From: Ananas comosus | Taxonomy: Eukaryota; Streptophyta; Magnoliopsida; Poales; Bromeliaceae | Assembly (NCBI RefSeq): GCF_001540865.1 | Contig: NC_033630.1 | Location: 1,273,147 to 1,337,146, forward strand | Length of the DNA stretch: 64,000 bases | Direction of reading: 5' to 3' | Shown here: piece by piece, positions 34,320 through 47,120 of the stretch | Position numbering within the stretch: position 1 is the stretch's first letter | How the letters are laid out: each line of letters begins with the position of its first letter | The notes under the pieces: model-generated | Database searches by the model: none | What the model saw: only the letters and a program-made list of their open reading frames with translations | Told to the model about the DNA's origin: nothing | Made by a program: the position numbers and the translations under genes

Positions 34320-36467
34320 TTCGTATAGCGAGAAAAATTTAGAGTGAGAGAGAATTTTCTACAAATAAAGTTCTGAAAGAATCTATACCTTTCACAATAG
34401 AGAGGCCCATCTGAAGACATAGTTTATATCTAAATCATCAGATCAGCCGACCATCAGTTTATAGCCAATATAAAAATATTCTTGAACTAAAGACAGAAGA
34501 TTTGATCAACAGTGTGCAAAAATTTTCGGTGCATTGAATCTTCTATAGTAAATCTACAAGACTTGCGAAATTTTCTATAATGGCTTAAAAGAGGACAGAA
34601 AGATTTCCAGTTTAGCTTTGATTTTTCCTATTGACATCTTGACTAGCAAGCAGCCTTTTATTTTGGTGACTATACACCAGTGATAAACATTTCCAACTCC
34701 TCTTGGTTGTCCTTTATTTCTGTTTTCTAATTTTCTTTAATCTATTAATATAGCTTATGGTCATAATTGGTCAAAGGTTTAATTAAGGAGTTTTTTTTTA
34801 AAAAAAAAAAATTGTGCATGAGTGTGTAAGAAAAAAAGATACGAGAATATTTAACTTTTCAATATTTACTTTATAGTTCTTTGATAGTCTATAAATTTTT
34901 AATTAATTTTTAAAACATATAGACATATCTTGTAATTTAGTAGGAATGGATAGCTCAATTTGATATCTGAATTGAGTTAGTGTTAATTAATTAAGCAATT
35001 AATCTCGACCTAACCACAATTTGAATTGTACTAAGCTTGGCTAACCACAAACTAGCCCATACAAATCCCATCTGTTTTAATCCCTTCTAATCATACACAA
35101 GCAAGAGAAGTGCGAAGTAGGAGACCACCTTTTTTTTTTTAATTATTTTTTAAAGTAGATAAAATTTGGAGTGATCTAGCAGAAAAAAAGATGGTGCCTT
35201 AATTAGGGGGACGGAAACTAGCATTGTACTGGAGCAGAATAGAAGGGTCTTGGAGAATAAGAAGCTCACTTCGAGACAAATGGTTGCAGATATTCGCTCT
35301 TTCAAAAACCTAAAGTCTGTACTGTGCTTGAATTTCTTTTTTTTTTTACCCTGAAGCTTGAGTGTCTCATTCTATTGCTTAATTCACCTTCTAAATAAAT
35401 GAAATATTAATATATTATCTTTTTTTCAAAAGAACTTCTGAAGGAATTACCAATCCACCTTATCATAGACGCATAAGATGCCTGATTTCAAGCATTTATG
35501 GGATTTAAAAAGTCTATTGTACGGTCATTTGTTAGGTATACTTACTACTACGGATGGCTAGTGCAATTCGCAACATCAAATTAAGTAGGACCAACTCAAT
35601 TCATTTACTTAGTTGTTTTTCACTAATCCTTGTGATTTCCGCTATAAATTCTCTTTAAAACACTAAAACCACACTTAGATGTCTTAAAAAATATCCCTTT
35701 CCATCAATTACGTCGGTCAAGGGTATTTAGTTTGATAAATTGAGCATATAATTACGATTCATCTATTCTTAGGAAAATTACAAGGCACACCCAGAAATGG
35801 CTCCAAATTACGGAAAGAGACCTGGGCAATGCATGCAACTTTTGAAAGTTCACAGCAAAACATGTGCACTTGGAACAGAAATGCTTTACGGACCCTTTAT
35901 TGCATGTATTTTTTTATTTTATTAATGCGTTAATATGTACTATACAAATTAATCTGTATATAATGTAAGAATAATAGACCGTCCCGTCAACAAATCATAG
36001 AACAATATATATTTATGTTTTGTACAAATTAAGGAAGAGTTTTGTAGACAAAAATGAAGTGCATAGGCGTTTGATCATTTACTTTCCGCTCAATTTTGTA
36101 TCACTTGTTTGGATTGATGAAGGTCACCAACACTCAGAATTAAGTGATCAATTTCAATTTTTTGTTGTCTACAACACCAAAGTTAAGCTATATCTGTTGA
36201 TCCTCTCTTTGTCGAATGCGAGACCTCTAACCTTATATTAGAATGCCTCTTACTAAATAAAAGTTGTATTCGTAGAAACACCATTGTTGGCCAGCTTTGA
36301 AAAGAGAGTAGTAGGAAGGCTGCATCCTTAAGAAAACAAGAGCTTACGACAATTACCGTTACTTAGTGGGTAATTTGGCTACAATGTAATAAGAGAATTT
36401 TTCAAAATAAGAAAGCGGATGTAGATGGACTCCTTTGCAAGATTAGATCTCTCAAGAACCTCTGGTC

Positions 36468-36525
<58 letters not shown>

Positions 36526-36930
36526 AGGCCTAGCTGTCTCAACTTTTTGTAGCTAAATTTATTCATCTTATAAATGAAGCGGTAGTATATACTACCTTAC
36601 TCTAAAACTACAATCATGTTATTTTTTATCATTCTCATCAAAATAAATAATCCTACTCTTTAGGAGGTGTTTGGTTTCTCGAAAGATCATAAAAAAATAT
36701 TTTTCTACAATAAGCTTTCCATAAAAAAAATCTCCTTTCAATAGTTTTTAATTAAAAAATATAAAAACAAAAGAAATATATTTTTCATAAAATCCGAAAA
36801 GATATTTCTACAAAAGCTATTTTCTTTGAGAAGATGAAAATATTTTTTCAACCTAAAAATTATGTCTTGAGATATTTTGTAGGCAACGAAACACCTTATT
36901 TTTCTCCTCCACTCATACCCTATAAAGCCC
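34320..36930. other. Gene-free stretch with (CT)n tract
   Basis: No gene found. It includes a (CT)n run of about 50 bp at 36472-36522 and several AT-rich pieces. The frame at 36020-36241 has no recognisable domain. Confidence 0.45.
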
Positions 36931-36932
36931 TG

Positions 36933-38127
36933 TTTAGATGGATAGTTAAAAAACTCCATAGAATTTTTTTTATATGGTTTTGGTCTAAATAAAATACGAA
37001 ATTCTGTAACTATAAAAAAATTCCACAGCTTCATTTTAAGCTGTTTGGATACATATCATACAATTTCATAGTATTTATAACAATTAAATTTTTAAAATTT
37101 TAAAATTCAAAATTCAAAATTCAAAATTTAAAAATAAAATTTGAAAAATTAAAATTCAAAATATAAAATTAAAATTTAAAATTTAAAATTTAAAAAGTAA
37201 ATTAGATTTTATGTTTTAAAATTGAAATTTGAAATTTGGAATTTGAAATTTCAAATTTTAAATTTGAAACTTTAAAATTTAAAACTTAAAGTATACCATT
37301 TAAACTTTAAATTTTGAAATTTAAAAAATCTATAATTAAAATTTTAAATTTCAAATTTAATAATTTATAAATTTACATATTTATAAATTTAAAATTTTAA
37401 ATTTAAGTTTAAATTTAAATTTTGAAGATTGAAAATTAAAAATTAAAAATTTGAAATTTGAACTTTTGAAATTTGAAATTTGAAATTTGAAATTTGAACT
37501 TTTTGAATTTTGAAATTTGAAATTTAAAATTTGAAAGTTGAAATTTGAAAGGTGAAATTTGAAATTTGAAATTTGAAATTTGAAATTTTTGAAATTTGAA
37601 ATTTGAAATTTGAAATTTGAAATTCAAATTCGAACTTTTGAAATTCGAAATTTGAAATTCAAAATTCAAAATTCAAATTTGAAATTTAAAATTTGAAATT
37701 TGAAATTGAACTTTTTGAAATTTGAAATTTGAAATTTGAAATTTGAAAGTTGAAATTTGAAAGTTGAAATTTGGAATTTGAAATTTGAAATTTGAAATTT
37801 GAACTTTTTTGAAATTTGAAATTTGAAATTTAAAAGTTAAAATCAAAATTAAAATTGAATTTTAAAATTTAAATTTTGAAATTTAAATTTTATGTTGAAA
37901 TTTAAAATTTAGAAATTGATACATCTTTAGGAGCCCAAAATGGTGGAATTTTTTTTCTTTGGTTAAAGTGGATTATAAGTTTACTCTATTTTTTGGAATA
38001 TAGTATAACTATACTCCAAAAATTACGTTATTTTTTTTTTCTTCCAAATGATTCATAGAATTATTTTCCTACCGGTGTAGGATAGTTTAACTATGCTACG
38101 TTTTGAGAGATATCCAAACATGGCCTT
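36933..38127. repeat. AATTTGA-type heptamer array inside a possible MITE
   Basis: From about 37080 to 37920 the DNA is a degenerate tandem array of AATTTGA/AAATTTG units with TTCAAA variants, giving a false frame of FKFQISNFKFQ type on the minus strand. The outer sequences CCCTGTTTAGATGG near 36936 and GATATCCAAACATGGCC near 38105 are loosely inverted, and CATAGAATT occurs on both sides, so an element of about 1.2 kb may contain the array. Its superfamily is not clear. Confidence 0.65.
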
Positions 38128-38638
38128 AAAAGTACGTAACAATGAAAATGTTATTTGGTTTTTAGGAAAAGTATGAAAAAATATAGAAAAAAAAATCATA
38201 AAAAATTCTTTTTTAAATTTTTTGCCCATTTGGTTTTAAGAAAAATTAGTTTTTTTTTTAAACAATTTTCTAAATTCGTTCTTCAACTTTTTTCTCAAAA
38301 ATGAAAACACTAATTTTTCATAAAGTATAAAAAAAATCAAAAAAAATAGTTTTTCTTAGATCCTAACGGACAAAGAAACTGAAAAAGAAAATCATATAAA
38401 ACTTTTTTTTTTTCAGGAAACTTCTTTCTAAAATGTAGGTATTATGTATATTGTTGATTTGATTTTGAAATTAATGTTGCTTCATCTACAATAGACATAC
38501 CCTTCACAAACAAACAAAGCAGTTCCCTACAATGCAGCACTAATATTGCTGATATAGTATTTACAACCAATCAAATTATTTTTTTATTGTTCACCTATCC
38601 TATTATAATTTATATAAAAAATTATTTTTTATTATATT
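38128..38638. other. AT-rich non-coding stretch
   Basis: No gene or clear element is visible between the heptamer array and the solo LTR. It has many poly-A and poly-T tracts. Confidence 0.4.
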
Positions 38639-39125
38639 TGTAGAACACAGCGAAAGTATTCGTTCGTACCTTTTGTGGAAGCGATTCACGTTATAACGCC
38701 CGGATCGTCGAGGTTGATTCACGTATCCTTTGATCGTCCTTGTTTAGATCTTCTCACGTTCCGAACTCGCGATGAATCGAACTACAAACGAGCACGATCA
38801 CAAATCCACCGTTCAAGTTCCTCTTAGAATAATAGGTCAATGGAGGATGTGGTTTCTCTCTATTATTTTCTTATTCTCTCTCTTTTTTCGTTCTTCCGTT
38901 TTACGTGGGATCGTCCATCTATTTATAAGGGATTCCAAAATCCTAATAGCGTTAAAGATAAGGCCAAATTGGTTATTAATTGTTATCCTAATATGATTAG
39001 ATTTATCTCTAACTAATTTTTCAATTTGAAAGCGAGATTAATCCTAATCCAATTAGATAACATAATATCCGTCGGATCGAACCCGCTTATGGACGTACCC
39101 GATTCGATTTAACCGAATACCAACA
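38639..39125. mobile_element. Solo LTR with 5-bp target duplication
   Basis: The 487-bp unit begins TGTAGAACACAGCG and ends ATACCAACA, so it has TG...CA ends. It is flanked by ATATT on both sides (38634-38638 and 39126-39130). No internal retrotransposon sequence follows. This is the product expected from recombination between the two LTRs of one element. Its length suits a Copia-type LTR, but the superfamily cannot be set without the internal region. Confidence 0.85.
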
Positions 39126-39130
39126 ATATT

Positions 39131-40630
39131 TTAAAAAAAAATAAAACGTGACTGATTAATTATTGATATAATATAATGTAGCTGCTTAATTAGTAGACTA
39201 CCTTCTATAATGTGTGATTCTCCATCATTCAACATTGCTGGCATATAAATCCATTTCAAAATAGAAGTTTCAACTTTCAACCGTATAGGGCAAATTTCTT
39301 ATCCAATTCTCCACAAGAATCTTGTGCAACTTCTCATATATATAGTGACACTTGGAAAGTGAAAGGCCATAAAGCAATGGGTACGGGTGTTAACTTTGTG
39401 TGCACTTTAGGGAGAAATATAATATATATATAATAATGATAATACAAAATAATTGGTAAGTACCACTGTCAGAGAAACCAGTCAAATCCGCCGTCTCAAG
39501 TCTCTAATTTTTTTCAAAAAAAAAAAAAAGATGTTATACATTTTTTTATTTATTTAACAAATAAATTCAACTACAGAAATTAAAACAACAAGATCTCAAA
39601 AAACATTCAAAGCAACTGAACCAAAAAGACAAATAAAAATAATAAAAAAATAATAGAAAATTTGATAGTTCTACTTCTCATTCAAAATCAAGTCACCAGG
39701 AGGTGCAAAATTCAGCTCATTTTCTGCTCACGTTCTGAATTTGTCTAATAGTCAAAAAATGGTCAAATGATTGATTCCTAAAAATTATGTTACTTTTTTT
39801 TCCTACCAAATCATCCACTAATAGATTGCAATCCTGGTGAGATCCTTCGTTGCTGCCCCTAGACGATCGTCCCCAGCCAAAAGCTCCTAGACATCCTGAC
39901 CTCTATCCCAAGCTCCGGAATATCTTCTAGAATGTTGTACATAAAACAATCTGCTGCTTACGCATCCGACAAGCAGATGATCAGCAGTCACTATATCGTT
40001 ACCCAACATCACAACACACTATTGATTTTTGAGCAAGTCTCTTTTGAGTAAGTTGTCAATGATAGGTAGGCGTTTTTTAAAGCCTTTAATTGTTATTTGA
40101 CATTAAAAAAAATATAGATTTTGTTAGTAAATTAACTATCTTAAAAGTTAATGTAGAATCTAGTGCTAACAAAACTTGCAAAAATATTGTATGTTGTAGG
40201 CACATACATAAAATCAAAAGTTGACTCCATCCAAATCGTCCATGAGAATCAAGTACATAAATTTTGACCTGTCAAAGGCCTTTAAAAAGTAAATGTTTTC
40301 CTTCCATCTTTCTCTCTACTCTTTTATTAGCTCCTTCATCTACCAACCAAAGCAAATATCCTAAAAAATAAAAATAAAAATCAACCACCCAATTCTATCC
40401 TATCTCCATCCAATGGTTCTTTTCTCTCCCAAACTGATTAGATCACCAACTTTGAATGGATTTGAAATCCATGTACTTCCCTTCATCAACTAACTTTTAC
40501 CTCCTAATTATTATATATATATATATATATATAGAGTACTATAACCTCTCCCTTAATCTACATAAATTAATTTTGGTCAAAATTGATGGGCCAACCCTCA
40601 GACGATCGATCGGACCCGGCCACGATTGAT
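39131..40630. other. Intergenic stretch downstream of the bHLH gene
   Basis: AT-rich with a (TA)n tract at 40511-40532. No gene is seen. The last part holds the 3' untranslated region of the minus-strand bHLH gene. Confidence 0.45.
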
Positions 40631-42196
40631 TTAGTCGTTTTGTCGCGCCACCGCACCCTCAACAACCTTGGTCACGGCTTCCTTGAACGACTCCTCGTCC
40701 CAGTCACTAGCCTGTAAACATCACACACAAAAAATAATTAATTAATATAAGCTCTTTTAATTAAGATTGAGGATCATTCATTTGTTGGTAGCTAATGGAT
40801 CTAAAGGAAATTTCTAGTCACCCTGCTTCAAATTGAAATTAATTGTCTATGTGTGTGTGTGTGTGTGATTCCTAAGGTAGCGTTTGGTTGGGGAACAAAA
40901 GGGGAATAAGCTCTTGTTCCATCCTTTGTTTCCAAACGCTATGTTTGGCTTCCGGAAACAGTAGTTCTCGAAAATCTGGAACTAGCAGGTATAAAGCTGG
41001 AACTGCTGTTCCACCCGTTTCCTGAAACAAGCTTGTTCCTTGATGAGAACAAGATTAATTAAAATCAAAATTTAATTTTAATGGCAGTAAATTATTAATT
41101 AATCTAATTAATATATTTAAATTATTATTTATTATTTATTATTTTAATAATTAAATAATTTATTATTTATAATTAATTATTAATAATTAATAATATTTAT
41201 TAATTTTTTATTAATAATTATTAATATTTATTAATAATTATTATTCTTAATGATAATCGATATTATTATTAATATATTATTTATAATTAATAATTAATAA
41301 TTAATATTATTATTTATTAATAATTAATTAATAATTATTATTCTTAATAATTAGATAATCGATGTTATTATTAATTTATTATTTATAATTAATTATTAAT
41401 AATTATTATTATTATTTATTAATAAATATTAATATTAATTATTATTAATAATTAGATAATCAATATTATTAATAATTTATTATTTATAATTAATTAATAA
41501 GAATAATTAATAATTATTATTATTTATTAATAATTAATAATAATAATTATTATTATTAATTAGATAATCGTTATTAATAATTTATTATTTATAATTAATT
41601 ATTATTATTAATTATTATTTATAATTAATTATTAATAATTAATTTTTTATTTATTTTTAAGTAATATTTTTATGTTAATTAATTACATAATATAATTTTA
41701 ATTTCAAATTATAACGTTTATTCCTCTTGTTCCAATCTAATTATCCAAATACTATTTACCTTATTCCTAGGAACAATTCAATTTTCATCCAAACACAAAA
41801 TTGGTCTAGTTCCTGCTTATACCTGAACTTATACTTATCCCTAGAACTAGCAGTTCTTACTTATACCCGAACCAAACGCAGCCATATAAAGTTTATAGAA
41901 AATGATGACTACAAAGTTGTCCCTCTCATGGAGATGGTTATTTGGTCATCAAAGTATAGGAATTCAAAACATTTTCTTAGATCAAAAAGATTATTTCGTA
42001 GAGACTTTTCCAAGTTGATTCTGCCGGAGGACTCTTGTATAATACACCAATAAGGAATCATCAACTCATGTTTGTGCCACATGCATGTCACTATATATTT
42101 TATTTTTTATTTTTCTCCTTAATTCTATTCTTCTTTTATTCGCTTATTTTCTCCTTAACTCTATTCTTGTTTTATTTTACTCAATTTCCTTTTGTG

Positions 42197-42237
<41 letters not shown>

Positions 42238-42283
42238 TATGCCCTTTAATTAGTTCTAACATTTTCTTACTAAGATCTAGTTA

Positions 42284-42359
<76 letters not shown>

Positions 42360-45058
42360 ATATGCCCTTTAATTAGTTCTAACTTTTTCTTACTAAGATC
42401 TAGTTAGCATAAGATGTCTAATCCAAGAACAAGTTAGTGTAGTATTGAAACTTTTTTTTTTTTTCATTGGCTATTGTATTTGGTGGGAGGATTAACTTTG
42501 TCCTGCAAATTAAGCTAGGAGCAGTTTAGTACAACAAGGCTCATTATCATTAATACCTACTCAAACATTTCCTACTTATTTGGTGCCCCCAAAAATAACA
42601 CATCTACTAGTTTCTTCCTTTTTTTCTAGATTGAAAAACAAAACATTAGCCAAAGAAACAAAAACTCCTTAAATTTGTTCTTATAGAGTTACGGATACTC
42701 GAACGAAGGAACTGCTATATATATATATATATATATATTTATATTATCGTCTACTGTATGTGCACAAACATTATTCGAAAGTACGAAATGAGTAGATATG
42801 CAGTAGATAATCTTTGTACCTTCACTTGGAATGTTAGATTGGCCGATGCATATGTATTTGATTGTGGCTGAGTGCTCCTTGCGTTAATTGATACCAAGTT
42901 AATATTCCCATTCCCTTTTAGGAATTCAAGTATACGAAGCAGGACGTCGATCGTGTCGCACTCTACCCTGACTATCACATTCAAATTGATCTGTCGAGTT
43001 TCTGACGTTGATTCAGATCCACTGCTGATCTGAACTTCCACTCTGTTGCTGGAATCACCGCTGTCGACTTGTTTCATTTGCTCAGTTGGCGGAGGGAGTT
43101 GCGATTCGAGCATTCGGTTCTTCTCCTCGAGTTCGGATATCTGAGCTTTTAGAGTGTTCACATACTCCTTTGTCTTGGCAAGTACTGAAGCTTTATCCTT
43201 CTGTAATATTTAACCATTACAGAAGCAAAACCATTTATTAAGTTTTGATTAAACATGCAGCATTTAAAACCTAAAGAAAAAATTCTCCTTAATTTCCAAG
43301 TGTTATTTTGTGGCAGTTTAGGTTAATTTACGCAAAAAAAAAATCACAGCTATTTATGTTATGATCATATGTTGGGCTTCTAATTAATTAACTGGTCCAT
43401 CTTGTATAAAAGCCAAGGTAATTCAATAAGCATGAAATCAAGCTAGCTATTAGTGGAGAAATTAAGTTACGTTAAGGATCATAATCCAGTTATTTTCTTA
43501 TGCATATGATCGATCGATATATCATATGTACCTTAGACCCTGGTGGAAGTAGCATCCTCAGTGCATGAAAGCTCTCGTTGATCTTCTCTCGCCTCCTGCG
43601 CTCCGATATCATATGGTGCAACTGGTTGCTCGTCGGCCGTGGCTCCGGCATCCGAGCCTCGAACCTCATCATATGCACTCTTCTCAACATCGACACCGCC
43701 ATTTTAATCATCTTCTGCCCGGGAACGCCCGGCTTAACGGGGTCAGTCTTGGGCCGGAGTGCCGCATTGTAGGCCTTGAACGCCCTTTGGCGGGGTGCTT
43801 GCTCTCGTTGTGGGGGTTGGTAAAGCAACGAAGGAGGAGGTGAAGAAGAGATAACTGCGAGCATGGCTTGTGCCATCGCCGCATCGTCGGCGGCAGGGGT
43901 CGGGAATGGGAGCCGAGCGTAGGCCTCGGGCGGCATGAAAGAAGAAGTGCTTCCCTTGAAAGAGGAGAATTCGGGTGGGCTTCCCATCGAGAGAGACCGC
44001 AACGAAGAGGACGATGGCGGCGGGGGGGGTTGGTCTCCTAACAACGATTGTTGGATGAAATCCTCGGAGAAAACTTGCTGGATGTTCATTTGCATGTTGC
44101 TCTATCAATTTATAAAGAAAAATTACATTAATGCAAGCATAATAAAAACAAATATTTATATATACGTAATTATGAAAATACTAACAGAAAATGTGGAGAG
44201 TATATATGATTGATTACATTGCTCGTGGTCGTCGTCGTCATCCCTAATTCGATCTCTCCATTCTCGCACCCCATAAAAATAGCCGTCTGTTTGTAGAAAT
44301 CATCCATTTTGCATCAAATTTTGTTCGTCAAGGTAATTTAATTAAAGAAATTATGAATAGAAGGTTTGCACTTATAAGATAATTAAGTACAAACCTTAAT
44401 CCCTGCTTCCTGAAACAATAAGAACAAATAGAAATTTAGCACCTGCTCCAAATTTTAAAAAAATGACTTACATGGCAATGAACATAAGCTAGTTTAAACA
44501 TGAAGCGCTTACCTGATAGAACTGTTGTTGCACTTGCGTCGAAGCCGAGTTCACGAGGTTAGAACCGATTAGCTCGATATATGGTGACCCATCCTTGTAT
44601 GCCATTCCAGGAACACACCTTGAAAAAAGGGGGGAAAAAAAAAAAACGCTCAACATGACCCATCAATAAAAGCAAAAAAAAGATAATAATAATAGTAATA
44701 AGCTCATTATTGTTGCAACGTACCCAGTTACGATGCTACAAGGCGAACTCCGATACGCGTCGAACAATATCTTCGATAGGGAACTCGGCTGCGCGCTATC
44801 ATCTTCGTGGAACCAGCAATCTACGCATATCAAGTAACTTCGATCGAAGACCCCAAAGGACCAAAAAAAAAGAAAGAAAGAAAGAAAGAAAATAAGCAAA
44901 AATTAAGTGCTTAATTTTACAGGATGATGATATGGATATATAGATGCGTACGTGGAGCGAGGAGACCAGAGGCAAATATAGGAGCAACCGAGGATGCGGG
45001 ACACGCTTTGTAGGAAGCGCTTTCGAGCTTCTGTGCTGAGGAGAAAGAGGGAATCCAT
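40631..45058 (-). CDS. BHLH041: bHLH041-like transcription factor, 8 exons
   Basis: A 480-residue nuclear basic helix-loop-helix factor. Exons on the minus strand: 45058-44952, 44837-44724, 44618-44513, 44409-44395, 44286-44218, 44101-43532, 43200-42820, 40711-40631; the total is an exact multiple of three. The N-terminal half is a MYC_N-like region: MDSLFLLSTEARKRFLQS, GCSYICLWSPRS, CVPGMAYKDGSPYIEL and EAGIKTAIFMGCENGEIELG. The bHLH lies at about 296-352: HHMISERRRREKINESF (with the H, E and R that read a G-box), then LLPPGSK and KDKASVLAKTKEYV. A C-terminal ACT-like part (NLNVIVRVECDTIDVLLRIL) and the ending ASDWDEESFKEAV follow. Exon 4 is only 15 nt (EAGIK). Intron 7 is 2.1 kb and full of repeats. 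Start chosen at MDSLF because relatives begin there; an in-frame ATG lies at 45121. Confidence 0.92.
40876..41883. mobile_element. AT-rich MITE in intron 7 of the bHLH gene
   Basis: The left end GGTAGCGTTTGGTTGGGGAA and the right end TATACCCGAACCAAACGCAGCC are inverted and resemble Harbinger-type MITE termini, but no matching 3-bp target duplication is clear. The core, about 41056-41700, is an almost pure A/T mixture of TTAATAATTA words that could fold on itself many ways. Near both ends are related words for GGAACTAGCAG (40978, 41845). Confidence 0.65.
42195..42420. repeat. Tandem duplication carrying (CT)n(CA)n
   Basis: Two adjacent units each contain (CT)n, (CA)n, then ATATGCCCTTTAATTAGTTC and CTTACTAAGATCTAGTTAGC. 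The unit is about 110-125 bp, the difference being microsatellite length. It lies within intron 7 of the bHLH gene. Confidence 0.85.
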
Positions 45059-45168
45059 GTGTGCGATGTGGGGGTGGGGGGAGAGGTAGTATAATATCTC
45101 TGTGTAGTGGTTGCTATCCATACTCTATGCGTTGCGCTTTGTTAATTTGTTGTACCCTAGTGCAAGTT

Positions 45169-45204
<36 letters not shown>

Positions 45205-45290
45205 GGTGAGAGAGAAAGGAATGGAAAAGTAGTGGGAGAGAGTAGTCATTCAAAGTCTTCGCTCGCGAGGGGAGTTTGAAAAAGGGTCAA
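45059..45290 (-). promoter_or_regulatory. 5' leader and promoter of the bHLH gene, with (CT)n
   Basis: On the minus strand a (CT)n tract (45173-45200 as GA on the plus strand) lies about 115-140 bp before the ATG at 45058. CT-rich leaders are common in plant genes. I cannot place a TATA box with confidence. Confidence 0.4.
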
Positions 45291-46687
45291 AGAAGGTGGC
45301 AGGAAGGAGCTGGGGGATTAGGAATTATTCCATAGACCCGGCCCACCACATCACTCGTGGACCGCCAGCCTGGTGCACCACTTTATTTTTTATTTTTTTA
45401 TTTTTTTTTTTAATCAAGACCCGTTTAAGCGTCGGAGACCTTCTACGAGCAGACAGTCCTAAATCCAACATGAGATAATAAAATATTTTAAAGATTATGA
45501 ATTACTGAATGATTGGGATTATAAAGAAGCTGACTGTCAGTCGTCCCTAACGCAGATAACAAAAGACTTAATGAATGATACGACGATTTCAAGTTTGAAG
45601 GTTAATTGCTTCACATTTTCAGCCAAATTTATATCGAAAAAAATAATAATAATAAAATGGATAGCACACTGCCTTTCTTAAAAGGAAGAAGAAATGGATG
45701 GGCATAGACAGAAGATTTATTGGATGGTTCACGACTAATATGGTAGACTAGGTTCAGAAACAATTGTACGGTCGGAGAGGGTTAGCTAGTGGAGCAGATA
45801 GCTTGACAATCCGAATCGAATCTAAACTAAATTATCGGATTTGGGTTCTTAAAGTTGGATTCCATACATAGAAGTAAGAATGTTGGACTAAGGGAATGTT
45901 TGGCTTCGATTTTGTTTCTATCTATAGCTAAAACAATCTTTAGCAGCAGAACATTTGAAAAATAAAAATGAGATTCCAAATTTCAAAAACAAAGACTTTA
46001 TAATTTAGGACGTTAGATTCTGCTACAGCAACTATTAAAAGTATTTCAATATAGTACTTTCTTAAAATTGATACACCAAACTAACAATATTATAGTTTAC
46101 AGTCGACGTATCTAAAATAGAGTTTGTTCACATGAATATTGCGGTCTGAGTCGTTATTCAATCAACGTATTACTACATGATAATTAATTGGATTCTGATT
46201 TAGATCCACTGTGAACTTGACCAAGATTAATTTAACCCATTAATTAATGACCCTAGGATTAGAAAAAAAAAAAAAAAAAGAAAAAAACTTGAAAACTCTT
46301 GTCTCTGTTTCTTAACATCGCTGTTTTTCTTGACGTGCTTGAATTGCATTTGGGTTCTTCATTTCTAGGTTCATCATCGCATGTAACTTTTACTCTGCAC
46401 GGCTCATCAAAAGGGAACTTTATAATCAAAAGCGCTTACCCGCTTCGCTTATTTCATTAGAAATAAACTTAGCCGGAAATGTGAATCAACCAGGATTCGA
46501 ACTGGGACCTCGGGTACCAACCATCAAGTCCTTTGCCATTTACGCTAGGGACGATCGGTTAATCAACACCAATTTTAATTTGTAACTTGTTTTGGTTTGC
46601 TCGCATGCAGGAACTATTATTCTTCGATCAAATCACCTCTTATTCTTATGGATTAATTTTAATTTATACTTCTACCTGACCAACTAG

Positions 46688-46743
<56 letters not shown>

Positions 46744-47071
46744 TGAAGCAGAAATGGTGTGAATAAGAGGTAATTGTGATATTAGCTAATTTTGACTTGG
46801 AAATGGTGTGAATCCTTGCACATCTTATGTGTTTACTAATCTCTAATCCCAGGTAATTTAAATGATGATGTCTACATCAGGGCTATTAATAAGCAGGACC
46901 CTATCATCTTGAAGTGATATAATAGTCCCTTTGAAAGATTGATGTTTGTTACTTTAAATTATGGTGATAAGTTGTCAACAGTTCTAGAAACGAACAAGGC
47001 ACATTAATTATATAATAATATATATTAGAATAATCAATTTAATAAATGAAGCAGGTAGCGTGCAACATTTT

Positions 47072-47120
<49 letters not shown>

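Noticed and set aside
37436..37669. Minus-strand frame of FKFQISNFKFQ type
   Set aside because: It is the heptamer array read as protein, not a gene.
41056..41700. A/T-only region considered as a replication origin or matrix-attachment site
   Set aside because: It lies inside an inverted-repeat element in an intron; base composition alone does not support either role.
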